Source: a bacterium
GTDB taxonomy: Bacteria; Elusimicrobiota; Elusimicrobia; UBA1565; UBA9628
DNA: 46,099 nucleotides
Assembly: GCA_021799485.1 (NCBI GenBank)
Contig: JAJZAK010000017.1
Span: 1-46,099 of the forward strand
Direction: 5' to 3'
Each line of letters starts with the position of its first letter. The stretch's first letter is position 1. Of this stretch, positions 1 through 8,522 are shown piece by piece. A program made the position numbers and the translations under genes. Below the pieces are notes generated by a model, which searched no databases, had not been told where the DNA came from, and was given only the letters and a program-made list of their open reading frames with translations.

Positions 1-48
1 TTGCCCACTCGATTCACGCGCCGACGAAGGATTTTCGCCTCGATGGGG

Positions 49-95
49 TGTCCACTTTTAAATCGTAAATCCAGGGAAAACTGTCCACTTTTAAA
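49..95. repeat. Pair of 14-bp direct repeats, possible mobile-element end
   Basis: TGTCCACTTTTAAA occurs at 49-62 and again, identically, at 82-95. Tandem copies of a short TGTCCNCTTTT-like sequence near a terminus are typical of IS21-like and related insertion sequences. A short open frame enters from the left edge and stops at 66-68, inside the first repeat, so it could be the last codons of a truncated transposase. No transposase domain is visible in what remains. Both copies read inward to the right, where trxA lies rather than an element, so a solo end or remnant is as likely as an intact element outside the window. Confidence 0.35.
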
Positions 96-123
96 AAATT
101 CCTGACAGACCGGCCCCGTTTGC

Positions 124-152
124 TTGACAGCTTTCCCTCGGCCTGCTATCAT
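124..152 (+). promoter_or_regulatory. Sigma70-type promoter for trxA
   Basis: A consensus -35 box TTGACA (124-129) is separated by exactly 17 bp from a -10 box TATCAT (147-152, four of six consensus bases at the usual conserved positions). It lies about 70 bp upstream of the trxA start and directly after the mobile-element-like repeats, so it defines the first transcription unit of the window. Assignment is by sequence only. Confidence 0.7.
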
Positions 153-177
153 GATTTCAGCCGTCTAACGCTACGAA

Positions 178-209
178 GCGAAGCCCCGGGGAGTTCGGGG
201 TCCCTTCGC
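178..209 (+). promoter_or_regulatory. Hairpin in the trxA leader
   Basis: GCGAAG (178-183) pairs with CTTCGC (204-209), with an inner CCCC/GGGG stem (184-187 with 197-200) and a small bulge. The hairpin ends just before the ribosome site GGGGAGA, so it may protect the 5' end or modulate initiation. No riboswitch or attenuator family is recognised. Confidence 0.3.
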
Positions 210-223
210 GGGGAGAAAAAACC

Positions 224-550
224 ATGACGGAAATCCAACTGACGGACGCTTCCTTCGACCAAGAGGTCATCAAGAGCCAACAACCCGTCCTCGTCGATTT
301 TTGGGCCCCCTGGTGCGGCCCCTGCCGCATGCTCGCTCCCGTCATCGAGGAGATCGCCTCCGAGTACGCCGGCAAGATCCGCGTCGCCAAGATCAACACC
401 GACGACCACCCCAACGCCGCGGCGCGCTATAAGATTTCCGCGATCCCGACGATGCTCTTTTTTAAGGAAGGCAAGGTCGTCGAGCAGTTGGTCGGGGTCC
501 ACTCCAAGACCGAGATCAAAAAAACTCTCGACACCTTGGTCGCCGCATAG
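224..550 (+). CDS. trxA: Thioredoxin
   Basis: Small cytoplasmic dithiol-disulfide oxidoreductase that reduces protein disulfides and is itself recharged by thioredoxin reductase, which is not in this window. The 108-residue length is normal for the family. The active site W-C-G-P-C is at residues 30-34, preceded by the usual VDFWAP strand. The cis-proline segment AIPTMLFF and the C-terminal GxxSKTEIKKTL helix are also present. The ATG start is preceded by GGGGAGA about 8 nt upstream and by a strong promoter. It is the first gene of a rightward run of housekeeping genes; the 83-nt gap to polA holds a GC palindrome. Identification is secure. Confidence 0.97.
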   Translation: MTEIQLTDASFDQEVIKSQQPVLVDFWAPWCGPCRMLAPVIEEIASEYAGKIRVAKINTDDHPNAAARYKISAIPTMLFFKEGKVVEQLVGVHSKTEIKKTLDTLVAA

Positions 551-584
551 TGCCCGAGCCGGATCAATAACCTCTTTTGCGCAT

Positions 585-602
585 CCGGCCCCTCGGGGCC
601 GG
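585..602 (+). terminator. GC-rich palindrome between trxA and polA
   Basis: CCGGCCCCTCGGGGCCGG is a perfect palindrome that could form an 8-bp stem in RNA. It follows the trxA stop by 35 nt. The sequence after it (CCTCGTTGCCC) is not a run of T, so it is at best a weak or Rho-assisted terminator, or a processing hairpin within a trxA-polA transcript. Confidence 0.3.
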
Positions 603-633
603 CCTCGTTGCCCGTACCGCCGTAGTCCGCTAG

Positions 634-3231
634 ATGAAACCGCGCCTTTTCCTCATCGACGCCCACTCCTACATTCATCGCGCCTACCACGCGCTGCCTC
701 CGCTGACCACCTCGAAGGGCCTGCCCGTGGGGGCCCTCTACGGCTTCGCCCGGATGCTCCTGAAGCTCCTGCGCGAGGAGAGTCCCGACGCCGCCTGCGC
801 CTGCTTCGACAGTCCCGGCCCCACCTTCCGGCATAAGCTCTTCCCGCAATACAAGGGGACCCGCAAGGAGATCGACGAGGACTTAAAGCGCCAGCTGGAG
901 ATCTCCCGGGACGTGGCGCAAGCCCTGGGTTTCTCCATCGCCGCCCTTCCGGGCTATGAAGCCGACGATCTCCTCGCGACCCTCGCCAAGACCGGCCGCG
1001 ACAACGGCTTCGAGGTGGCGCTCGTCACCTCGGACAAGGACGCCCTCCAGCTCGTCGGCCCCGGCGTCAAGGTCTACAACGCCGCGAAGGGCGCCTGGAT
1101 GGCGGAGGACGAAGTGCGGTCCAAATTCGGGGTGCCGCCGCGGCACATCGTCGACTACCTGGCGATCGCGGGCGACAACATCGACAACATCCCCGGAGTG
1201 CGCGGCATCGGGCCCGTGGGAGCGAAGAATCTCGTCAACCGCTACGGAGGCGTCGAATCGATTCTTCGCGCCGCGCGGCAGGGCGACGCCCGCATCCCCC
1301 CCAAGGCTCTCCAAAGCCTCCGGGATTCCGAGGAGACGCTTGAGAAAGCCAAGGCCCTCATCGCCCTCAAGGAAGACGCCCCCATCGATCTGCCCCGCGA
1401 ACGCCTGCGCCCGCCCCGCCCCGATTTGAAAGCCCTTCCCCCTCTTTTTGAGCGCCTTGAGTTCCACTCCCTTCTCAAGGAGGTCCTGGGCGGCGACGCC
1501 CCGGCCGGAAACGGCGGCAACGCCGAGCCGGAGCCGGCCCATGCCTACAAGGAATCCGGCTGGGATAAGTTTCTGGCCGCGGCTCTCAAATCCCCGGAAT
1601 ATATCGCCATGTCCGGATGGAGGCTCGACGAGGCGCCGGCCGACGGGGAATCCTTCGCGGCGGCGGCCCTGCCGGACGGGCAGGCGGCGTTTCTCGACGA
1701 TCAGGCCCTCTCGAGCCGGCGCCGCGATCTCGAACGGCTCCTCTCCTCCAAGGCCGAGAAGGCGGCCTACGATCTCAAGGAGACGCTCAAGGCCCTGGGC
1801 CCCTCGGCCGCCGCCCTCAAGGAGCCCTACGGCGACGCCCGGCTCGCCCAATATTGCCTCAATCCCTCGCAAGCCAAGGCTCCGGCCCTCAAGTCCGCCA
1901 AGGAATGGCGCGGGGCTCTCGCCGCCCGCCTCGAGAAGGCCTCCTTATGGCCCGATCTCAAGCGCCGGATGCGGGACGCCGGAGTCCTCAAGCTCTACGA
2001 GGAGATCGAACTCCCTCTCGTCGCCGTCCTCAAGCAGATGGAGGAAACCGGCATCGCCGTGGACGGCGATTACCTCAAATCCCTCGCGAAAAAATTCGAC
2101 GCCCAGCTCACCAAGCTCCGGCTCGACATCGATTCCCTCGCGGGCTCTCCCGTCAACCCCAATTCCCCTCAGCAGCTCGCCGCCCTGCTCTTCGACAAGC
2201 TCCGTCTCCCGGTCGCCCACAAAACGCAGAAGGGCAAGCGCTCGACGGACGAGGAGGCCCTGAGGGCGCTCGGCGGCCGTCATCCGGTCGTCGAGAAGCT
2301 TCTCGCCTTTCGCGAACTCTCCAAGTTCCAATCGACCTACGTGGACGGGCTCCTCTCCCACATCAGCCCTCGCGACGGCCGGGTCCACACCCGCTTCGAC
2401 CAAGCCCTGGCCGAGACGGGGCGGCTTTCGAGCTCGAACCCGAATCTCCAGAACATCCCCATACGCACGCCCTTGGGGCTTGAGATCCGCCGCGCCTTCG
2501 CGGCCGAGAAAGGCCATCTCTTCGTTTCCGCCGACTACTCCCAGATCGACCTGCGCGTGCTGGCGCACGTCTCGGGCGACAAGGGCCTGCGCGACGCCTT
2601 CGAGCGCGGCGAGGACGTCCACGCTCGCACGGCCTCCGAGGTTTTTCACGTCCCTCCGGACTCGGTCAGCGATGACATGCGCCGCAAGGCGAAGGCCGTC
2701 AATTTCGGCCTCGCCTACGGCCAGACCCCCTTTGGGCTCTCCCAGACGCTCGGCATCCCCCAGCCCGAGGCCGCCGCGATCATCGCGCGCTATTTCGAGC
2801 GCTACTCGGGGGTCAAGCGCTGGATCGACGAGAACCTCGAAGCCGCCCGCGAGGCCGGCTTCGTGCGCACCTTCCTCGGCCGCGTCCGCTATCTCCCCGA
2901 ACTCAAAGCCCAAAACACGGCGCTGCGCCAGTACGCCGAGCGCGCCGCGACCAACACGCCCATCCAAGGCGGCTCGGCCGATATCATCAAGCTCGCGATG
3001 ATCAAGTTCCACCGGGAGCGCTCCGCCGCCAAGAGCGGCCCTTTCCATGGCGCGCGGATGCTGCTCCAGATCCACGACGAGCTTCTTTTCGAGGTTCCGA
3101 CGGCCGATGTGCCGTCCTTTTGCGAAAACATCCGTTCGCTGATGGAAGGGGCGGCCGAGCTCTCCGTGCCGCTTCGCGCCGACGTGGCGGCAGGCCCCGA
3201 CTGGGGCGACATGGAGGCCGTGGAAGCATGA
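634..3231 (+). CDS. polA: DNA polymerase I
   Basis: Repair and Okazaki-fragment-processing DNA polymerase. The 865 residues contain an N-terminal 5'-3' flap exonuclease domain (about 1-270, with GYEADDLLAT and TSDKDALQLV metal-ligand segments and a helix-hairpin-helix at GVRGIGPVGAKN). A degenerate 3'-5' exonuclease-like domain follows (about 300-460), then a complete family A polymerase domain. Motif A SADYSQIDLR carries the catalytic Asp634, motif B is RRKAKAVNFGLAYG, and motif C QIHDELLFEV carries Asp815. In the middle domain the DxE motif of active proofreading exonucleases is not recognisable, so the enzyme probably cannot proofread, as in Taq-type Pol I. The start ATG has no obvious Shine-Dalgarno. 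A rhomboid gene begins 7 nt after its stop. Confidence 0.97.
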   Translation: MKPRLFLIDAHSYIHRAYHALPPLTTSKGLPVGALYGFARMLLKLLREESPDAACACFDSPGPTFRHKLFPQYKGTRKEIDEDLKRQLEISRDVAQALGFSIAALPGYEADDLLATLAKTGRDNGFEVALVTSDKDALQLVGPGVKVYNAAKGAWMAEDEVRSKFGVPPRHIVDYLAIAGDNIDNIPGVRGIGPVGAKNLVNRYGGVESILRAARQGDARIPPKALQSLRDSEETLEKAKALIALKEDAPIDLPRERLRPPRPDLKALPPLFERLEFHSLLKEVLGGDAPAGNGGNAEPEPAHAYKESGWDKFLAAALKSPEYIAMSGWRLDEAPADGESFAAAALPDGQAAFLDDQALSSRRRDLERLLSSKAEKAAYDLKETLKALGPSAAALKEPYGDARLAQYCLNPSQAKAPALKSAKEWRGALAARLEKASLWPDLKRRMRDAGVLKLYEEIELPLVAVLKQMEETGIAVDGDYLKSLAKKFDAQLTKLRLDIDSLAGSPVNPNSPQQLAALLFDKLRLPVAHKTQKGKRSTDEEALRALGGRHPVVEKLLAFRELSKFQSTYVDGLLSHISPRDGRVHTRFDQALAETGRLSSSNPNLQNIPIRTPLGLEIRRAFAAEKGHLFVSADYSQIDLRVLAHVSGDKGLRDAFERGEDVHARTASEVFHVPPDSVSDDMRRKAKAVNFGLAYGQTPFGLSQTLGIPQPEAAAIIARYFERYSGVKRWIDENLEAAREAGFVRTFLGRVRYLPELKAQNTALRQYAERAATNTPIQGGSADIIKLAMIKFHRERSAAKSGPFHGARMLLQIHDELLFEVPTADVPSFCENIRSLMEGAAELSVPLRADVAAGPDWGDMEAVEA

Positions 3232-3238
3232 GATCGCG

Positions 3239-4096
3239 ATGACTCCCCTTCAAGCCCAGAGTTTCGGAGGCGGGCCCTTTGACTTCAGGGGCCTGCCGAA
3301 AGCCGTCAAGACCCTCCTTCTGGCCAACGGCGCGGGCTTCATCCTCTTTCAAATCGTGGGCGGGCAGTTCGTCGAGATCTTCGGGCTCATCCCGAGGCAG
3401 GTGACGGGGTCCCTGTGGCTCTGGCAGCCCATCACCTACCTTTTCATCCATGGAGGGCTCCTGCACCTCCTCATCAACCTCTGGATCCTTTGGATGTTCG
3501 GCGTTCCGGTGGAAGCTCAATGGGGAAGCCGCGAGTTCTACAAATTCTATTTCCTCTGCGGCCTCGGCGCGGCCGCGACGCAGATCCTGGTCGCGCCGCA
3601 TTCGGACATCCCCGTTATCGGCGCCTCCGGCGCCATCTACGGACTCCTGGTCGCGTTCGCGATGCTCTATCCCGAGGCCGTCATCTACGTCTATTTCTTC
3701 TTCCCCCTCAAGGCCGCTCACGCGGCGATCCTCTTCGGGCTCCTCGAGTTCTACTTCAGCATGAACAGCCCGGGCGGGCGCATCGCGCACTTCGCCCACC
3801 TGGGAGGCATGGCGACGGGCTATGTCTACCTGCGCTGGTGGTGGATCGCGAAAATCAAGATCCGGGCTCTTTGGCAAACGGTCGAGGAATCGACCCCCTT
3901 GGGCGGGATTTTCTCCAGTTCTCGGCCCCGCAGGGCTCCTCCCCGCCGCCCGCAGGCGCCCCGTCCCCCCCAGGAGCCGGAGATGGAGGACGTCGACAAG
4001 ATTTTGGACAAAATCCTCGCATCCGGGCTCGACTCCCTCACCGACAAGGAACGCGAGATCATGGAGCGCTACTCCCGGAGGGCCAAATCATCATGA
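3239..4096 (+). CDS. Rhomboid family intramembrane serine protease with Pro-rich C-terminal tail
   Basis: Inner-membrane protease that cleaves transmembrane helices of other proteins; its substrates cannot be inferred here. The 285 residues show about six hydrophobic helices in the first 215 residues. The first luminal/periplasmic segment has [12 protein letters not shown], the catalytic serine is in GASGAIYG (Ser130), and the catalytic histidine is in HFAHLGG (His187), completing the rhomboid dyad. After the membrane core comes a Pro/Arg-rich linker and a soluble tail with [13 protein letters not shown]. That tail resembles the short C-terminal domain found on many Bacteroidetes-type rhomboids (DUF6576-like, from memory). 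Its TGA overlaps the coaE ATG by four bases, so the two are translationally coupled. Confidence 0.9.
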   Translation: MTPLQAQSFGGGPFDFRGLPKAVKTLLLANGAGFILFQIVGGQFVEIFGLIPRQVTGSLWLWQPITYLFIHGGLLHLLINLWILWMFGVPVEAQWGSREFYKFYFLCGLGAAATQILVAPHSDIPVIGASGAIYGLLVAFAMLYPEAVIYVYFFFPLKAAHAAILFGLLEFYFSMNSPGGRIAHFAHLGGMATGYVYLRWWWIAKIKIRALWQTVEESTPLGGIFSSSRPRRAPPRRPQAPRPPQEPEMEDVDKILDKILASGLDSLTDKEREIMERYSRRAKSS

Positions 4097-4698
4097 GAAA
4101 AGCGTTCGTCGCGGGCCTCACCGGCGGGATCGCCTCCGGGAAAAGCCTCGCCCTCGACGAGTTCCGCCGCTCGGGGGCGCGCGTCTTCTCCTGCGACGAG
4201 GCCGCCCATCGGCTGCTGCGCGAAAATTCCCGCGTCGCCCGAGCCGTCTCGCGGGCCTTCGCGGACGCCGCGGCGGCGGATGGATCGATCGATCGCCGCA
4301 AGCTTGCCCTCAGGGCTTTCGGGAACCCGCGGGACCGCCGCCGGCTGGAACATATCCTTCACCCCCCCATCCTCCGGGCGCTGCGCCGGGAGGCCTCGCG
4401 GGCGCGAGGAGGGGTGCTCGTCTGCGACGTGCCGCTCCTTTTCGAAAAGCGGCTCGCCTCTCTGTTCGACGCGACCATCCTTCTCTGCTCGACGAGAGCC
4501 GCCAGACTCTCCCGCCTGCGGCGATATCGAGGCCTGAGCCGATCCGAGTCCCTCTCCCGCATGAAAGTCCAATGGCCGGATCGCCGCAAGCGTCTTCTGG
4601 CGGACGTCGTCATCGAGAACCGCGGCGGCAAGGCCGATTTCCTTCGGACCATCCGTTCCTACGGACGAGCGATGGCCGTCATTTCCGCGTCGAACTAA
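4093..4698 (+). CDS. coaE: Dephospho-CoA kinase
   Basis: Catalyses the last step of coenzyme A synthesis, ATP-dependent 3'-phosphorylation of dephospho-CoA in the cytoplasm. The 201-residue protein begins with the P-loop [11 protein letters not shown] at residues 8-18, followed by the expected CDEAAHRLL segment, [11 protein letters not shown] and the VPLLFEK motif. The start is fixed by the ATGA overlap with the rhomboid gene and by the P-loop position; longer in-frame extensions upstream encode only Arg/Pro-rich shadow sequence. It lies between rhomboid and rho, and an AAGGAG site for rho overlaps its stop codon. CoA supply also serves the acyl-CoA dehydrogenase and thiolase elsewhere in the window, but that link is only circumstantial. 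Confidence 0.95.
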   Translation: MRKAFVAGLTGGIASGKSLALDEFRRSGARVFSCDEAAHRLLRENSRVARAVSRAFADAAAADGSIDRRKLALRAFGNPRDRRRLEHILHPPILRALRREASRARGGVLVCDVPLLFEKRLASLFDATILLCSTRAARLSRLRRYRGLSRSESLSRMKVQWPDRRKRLLADVVIENRGGKADFLRTIRSYGRAMAVISASN

Positions 4699-4709
4699 GG
4701 AGCATTCCC

Positions 4710-6032
4710 ATGGAAGAAACCGCTCAAGAACCGCAGAAGGCGCCGCAGGCCCCGCCCCCGCCGCAGCTCGATGTCCCGGCCCTGGCTAAAATGACGATGC
4801 CGCAGCTCGCCTCCATCGCCATGGACCTGGGCGCGGACGGGCCATTGACAGGCCTTCGCAAGCAGGAGCTGATCGCCAAAATCCTCGATGCCCAGCTCAA
4901 GGCCAACGGGATGATCCACGACGAGGGCATCCTCGAAATACTGCCCGACGGCTTCGGCTTCCTGCGCTCTCCCGAGTACAACTACCTTCCGGGCCCCGAC
5001 GACATCTATATGTCCCCTTCCCAGATCAAGAAATTCGGCTTGCGCAAAGGCGACGCGGTCTCGGGATTCATCCGCCCTCCCAAGGAAGGAGAGCGCTTCT
5101 TCGCCCTCCTCCAGGTGACGAAAGTCAACGGCGTCGACGCGGACAAGCTCAAGGAACGGCCCTTTTTCGACAACCTGACGCCCCTTCATCCCGACGAGCG
5201 CTACACGCTTGAAAACGACCGCAACGAGGCGACGACCCGCCTGATGGACCTCATCGCGCCCATCGGCAAGGGGCAGCGCGGGCTCATCGTCGCGGCGCCC
5301 AAAACGGGCAAGACGGTCATCCTCCAAAAGATCGCCAACGCCGTCTCCGCGAACGAGCCCGGGGCCGTCCTCCTGGTGCTCCTCATCGACGAGCGCCCGG
5401 AGGAGGTCACCGATATGAGGCGCTCGATCAAGGGCGAGGTCATCTCCTCGACGTTCGACGAGCCGCCGGACCGGCATATCCAGGTGGCGGAGATGGTGCT
5501 TGAAAAGGCGAAGAGGCAAGTCGAGCTCGGCAAGGACGTCGTGATCCTTCTCGACTCGCTCACCAGGCTCGCCCGCGCCTACAACGCCATGGCGCCCTCG
5601 ACGGGCCGCGTCCTCTCCGGAGGGCTCGAGTCGGGTTCCCTCCAAAAGCCGAAGCGCTTCCTGGGAGCGGCGCGCAACATCGAGGAAGGCGGCTCTCTGA
5701 CCATCATCGCGACCACCCTGGTCGAGACCGGAAGCCGCATGGACGAAGTCATCTTCGAGGAATTCAAGGGCACGGGCAACAGCGAGGTCTACCTCGACCG
5801 CAAGCTCTCCGACCGCCGCATGTTCCCCTCTTTCGACATCAACCGCTCGGGCACCCGCAAGGAGGAGCTGCTTCTCTCGGAAGACGAGCTCAATAAGATG
5901 TGGATCCTCCGCAAGGTTCTCGCTCCCCTGGGCTCGGTCGAGGCCATGGAGCTTCTGCGCGACAAGCTCCTCTCGACCAAAACCAACAAGGAGTTCCTGA
6001 AATCAATCGAACTCTCGAGCGCCGGGGATTGA
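4710..6032 (+). CDS. rho: Transcription termination factor Rho
   Basis: Hexameric RNA-dependent ATPase that terminates transcription. The 440 residues comprise an N-terminal Rho-N/SAP-like region ([14 protein letters not shown], about 35-70), a cold-shock-like RNA-binding domain ([15 protein letters not shown] through IRPP, about 70-145) and a RecA-type ATPase domain. Walker A is VAAPKTGKT, Walker B is [16 protein letters not shown], and the Q-loop/R-loop region is [17 protein letters not shown]. The start is chosen at the ATG with AAGGAG eight bases upstream; the open frame continues upstream but only as Pro/Arg-rich shadow of coaE. A short Pro-rich segment (QAPPPPQ) sits near the N-terminus. 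Its stop overlaps the TTG start of the next gene. Scarcity of strong intrinsic terminators in this window fits a large role for Rho. Confidence 0.96.
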   Translation: MEETAQEPQKAPQAPPPPQLDVPALAKMTMPQLASIAMDLGADGPLTGLRKQELIAKILDAQLKANGMIHDEGILEILPDGFGFLRSPEYNYLPGPDDIYMSPSQIKKFGLRKGDAVSGFIRPPKEGERFFALLQVTKVNGVDADKLKERPFFDNLTPLHPDERYTLENDRNEATTRLMDLIAPIGKGQRGLIVAAPKTGKTVILQKIANAVSANEPGAVLLVLLIDERPEEVTDMRRSIKGEVISSTFDEPPDRHIQVAEMVLEKAKRQVELGKDVVILLDSLTRLARAYNAMAPSTGRVLSGGLESGSLQKPKRFLGAARNIEEGGSLTIIATTLVETGSRMDEVIFEEFKGTGNSEVYLDRKLSDRRMFPSFDINRSGTRKEELLLSEDELNKMWILRKVLAPLGSVEAMELLRDKLLSTKTNKEFLKSIELSSAGD

Positions 6033-6979
6033 GGACCGGCACGGCGGCCGCCGCGGCGGCCGCAGCCGTCGCCGCCGTCTCCGCCTTGGCGTTCCCCATC
6101 GCGGCGGCGCCTTGGAGCAGCGGGGACACGGCGGAGGAGTGGCAGATGTACTCCGTGACGACGTCTCCCGGGCCGCCCGAGCCGGAGTCGGATTTTCTAC
6201 GCAAGATCAACCGCCTCGTCTATGCCCTGCACCGGATCCGGCGCGGGGAATACGGCGGCGACGTCATCGCCCGCAAATACGGGACTTCGCTCAAGGGGCT
6301 CCAAGCCACGAACAACAACGAGCTCCTCTATTTGCTTCCCGGCCAAAAGATCACGGTCCTCAACAAGCCGGGCTATCTCTACCAGGTCCGGTCTCCCCGC
6401 GGCGAAAGCCTCGACCAGATCGCCAGGCGCTTCTACAAATCCGCCTCGTCCAGAAAACGATTCGAGGATGCCGTCGTCGAGGCGAACAACCTCCCCGGAG
6501 CGGCGTTGCTCCACTCCTACGTGTTCACCCAAGGGGCGCATCTCCTTCTCCCCGGAATCTCCTTCCAATTCGACACCTACCGCTTCCCCTTCCGGGGCTT
6601 CGGCTGGCCCCGCATCAGCTCCCGGTTCGGCATGCGCTACCATCCCATCCTTCACCGGCGCATCTTCCACGACGGGCTCGATCTTCCGCGGCCGTGGGGA
6701 AGCCCCGTCTACCCCTCTCGAAGCGGCGCCGTTCTCTTCACCGGCTGGAAAAACGGATACGGGAACCTCATCATCCTCAAGCACCGGGACGGCGCGACGA
6801 CCTACTATGGGCATCTTTCCAAGATCGCGGTAAAGCAGGGCGACAAGGTCCTGCGCGGCAAGACCCTGATCGGGCGCGTCGGCTCCACGGGCCTTTCCAC
6901 GGGCCCTCATCTCCATTTCGAGGTCCACGACCGCTTCGGGCGGCTTGTCAATCCGATCCATAAGATCGGCCGACGCTAG
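6029..6979 (+). CDS. Secreted LysM/M23 family peptidoglycan endopeptidase
   Basis: Predicted envelope zinc metallopeptidase of the M23 (lysostaphin/NlpD/EnvC) type that cuts peptidoglycan cross-bridges or activates amidases. Start chosen at TTG 6029, which overlaps the rho stop as TTGA and gives a clean Ala-rich signal peptide ([20 protein letters not shown]); no ATG gives a sensible N-terminus. Two LysM-like segments follow (about 45-115, with [18 protein letters not shown], and about 115-180, with [11 protein letters not shown]). The M23 domain has [12 protein letters not shown], the zinc ligands HDGLDL, GHLSKI and the HLHFEV terminal motif. Mature length of about 290 residues is ordinary. 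The stop codon TAG lies inside the left arm of the palindromic element that follows, so the original C-terminus may have been changed by its insertion. Confidence 0.9.
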   Translation: MRTGTAAAAAAAAVAAVSALAFPIAAAPWSSGDTAEEWQMYSVTTSPGPPEPESDFLRKINRLVYALHRIRRGEYGGDVIARKYGTSLKGLQATNNNELLYLLPGQKITVLNKPGYLYQVRSPRGESLDQIARRFYKSASSRKRFEDAVVEANNLPGAALLHSYVFTQGAHLLLPGISFQFDTYRFPFRGFGWPRISSRFGMRYHPILHRRIFHDGLDLPRPWGSPVYPSRSGAVLFTGWKNGYGNLIILKHRDGATTYYGHLSKIAVKQGDKVLRGKTLIGRVGSTGLSTGPHLHFEVHDRFGRLVNPIHKIGRR

Positions 6980-7075
6980 TGTAGTGCTTCATATGTCCCT
7001 TTACATTTCGCCTCGTCGAAGAATGCTCTCGCTCGTCGAGATCGAAAGTAAAGAAATGTTGGAAGCACTACACTA
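6977..7075. mobile_element. 99-bp palindromic MITE-like element
   Basis: TAGTGTAGTGCTTC (6977-6990) is exactly inverted at 7062-7075 (GAAGCACTACACTA). The inner sequence continues as an imperfect palindrome: CTTTACATTTCG on the left matches, inverted, CGAAAGTAAAG on the right, with CTCGTCGA-like segments nearer the centre. The ends start and finish with TA, as expected for elements inserted at a TA target (IS630/Tc1 type). It is AT-richer than its neighbours and carries no open frame. It could also act as a hairpin terminator for the rho/M23 transcript. Copy number elsewhere in the genome is unknown. Confidence 0.55.
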
Positions 7076-7088
7076 GGCTCACAACACT

Positions 7089-8522
7089 ATGGCGGTCCGA
7101 CTTCAACGACTGACCCCGTTCGCCGCGCCCGTCCTAAGCTCCATCCTGATCCTGCTCGCCGCGCCCGCCCAATATCTCGGCCGCCAGCAAGACGACCTCC
7201 TCTACATCCTGGCCTCCCTGGCGCTTTCCCACGGCCGCTATCATCTGCCGACAAGCCCCGCCTATATCCCGCTTGTCATGGTCAATCCCGGCCTGCCGAC
7301 GCTCTTGCTTCCCGTCGCCTGGCTCTTCGGCATGCGCCTCTGGGCCTATCAGATCGCCGCCGCGCTCATGGCGGCGGCGCTTCCCTGGGCGTATGCCGCC
7401 TGGCTCTCCCGGCGCGCCGAGGAGCCGACGAGGTCCCTGCTCATCCTCCTATTTTCCTCGAGCCCCCTGGTCTTGTCCCAGTCCGGATGCGTCATGAGCG
7501 AGATCCCTTATCTGCTCCTTCTCCTCCCCTGGCTTCTCCTGCTCGAGAAAGCTCCGGGAGAGCGCCCCGCGCGCCGCGGCGCATGGCTTTGGGCCCTCTG
7601 CGAACTGAGGCTCGCGGCCCTCTCTCTTTTTCCAGCGGCCGTCGCCGCCGCCCCGATGGGACGCCGTCGGCGGCAGGCCGCCATCGTCGCGGGCATCGCG
7701 GGCGGCGGACTTCTCCCCTGGTTTTGGTGGTCCCACGAACACGGAGGCGTGCAAAAGGTGTCCGAGTTCTTTTTGGCGGCCGGCTCCGCGCGCCGCGTCA
7801 TCCCCGCGGCCTATGCCAACGCGCTCTATTACCTCCAGGCTTGGGCCCAGACCTACGGACCGGCGGCCTGGCACGCCCACCCTTGGTTGGCGCGCGGCGC
7901 CGGAACGCTTCTGGCCCTCGTCGCGGCGCGCGGCGCGGCGCGTTTGTGGCGCGAGAACTCTGCGGAACGCCCGGCGCTGTGGGCTCTTGGCGGTTCGACG
8001 ATCCTTTATCTCCTCTGGCCATGGCATTACCATCGCTATCTGATGACGCTCCTTCCATGGCTTCTCTGGTGCTTGGCGCGCGGCGCCGGAGCGCGGCGAG
8101 CCGCGCTCCTGTCCCTCCTGCTGGCCTGTCAATTCTCTTGGGGCTCCCTGGCGTGGATATCGGGGCGGTCCCCTGACGCGAAACCAGGACTCCAGGAGAC
8201 CTACTCTTGGATTCGCGAGCATACCCAGCCCTGGGAGGCGCTATCGAGCCCCCTCTACGTCAGAGACGGCCTCTATGCCCGGAGGCCCTGCCTCCCCCTC
8301 CCCGATGCCGGCTCCGCGGCGTCCTTTTCAAGCCGTCTCAAACGGATTCAAGCGAGAATTATTCTTAGAGAAACCAGACTCGATCTCGGATTTTCCGACC
8401 CGAAGTCTTCCCTGATACTCCAAAGGCTGTCGAGGGATTACGTTTGGCTCGACGACCCCGCATATTTCCGCAGAATCTACGACAATCCGCGCGAAAACGC
8501 CGCCATCTATGAGCCGCTCTGA
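7089..8522 (+). CDS. Polytopic membrane protein, GT-C glycosyltransferase-like
   Basis: A 477-residue integral membrane protein with about nine to eleven hydrophobic segments in the first 370 residues and a soluble C-terminal part of about 110 residues. The first long loop after helix 1 carries QQDDLLYILASLALSHG. An acidic pair in this place is characteristic of lipid-linked-sugar-dependent GT-C glycosyltransferases (PMT/ArnT/GT39 type). A YHRYLM segment late in the membrane part also fits. If so, it would transfer a sugar from a polyprenyl carrier on the outer face of the inner membrane. The acceptor is unknown. It overlaps the next gene by 14 nt, so the two are probably expressed together. 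It follows the palindromic element, so its promoter must lie in or after that element. Function is inferred from topology, not from a firm motif match. Confidence 0.6.
   Translation: MAVRLQRLTPFAAPVLSSILILLAAPAQYLGRQQDDLLYILASLALSHGRYHLPTSPAYIPLVMVNPGLPTLLLPVAWLFGMRLWAYQIAAALMAAALPWAYAAWLSRRAEEPTRSLLILLFSSSPLVLSQSGCVMSEIPYLLLLLPWLLLLEKAPGERPARRGAWLWALCELRLAALSLFPAAVAAAPMGRRRRQAAIVAGIAGGGLLPWFWWSHEHGGVQKVSEFFLAAGSARRVIPAAYANALYYLQAWAQTYGPAAWHAHPWLARGAGTLLALVAARGAARLWRENSAERPALWALGGSTILYLLWPWHYHRYLMTLLPWLLWCLARGAGARRAALLSLLLACQFSWGSLAWISGRSPDAKPGLQETYSWIREHTQPWEALSSPLYVRDGLYARRPCLPLPDAGSAASFSSRLKRIQARIILRETRLDLGFSDPKSSLILQRLSRDYVWLDDPAYFRRIYDNPRENAAIYEPL

Noticed and set aside
883-1872. Long open frame on the minus strand opposite polA
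   Set aside because: It is a Gly/Arg/Val-rich frame antisense to a verified polymerase domain, a normal by-product of high GC and third-position bias. Many similar frames exist opposite rho, ileS, pckG and the caspase gene.
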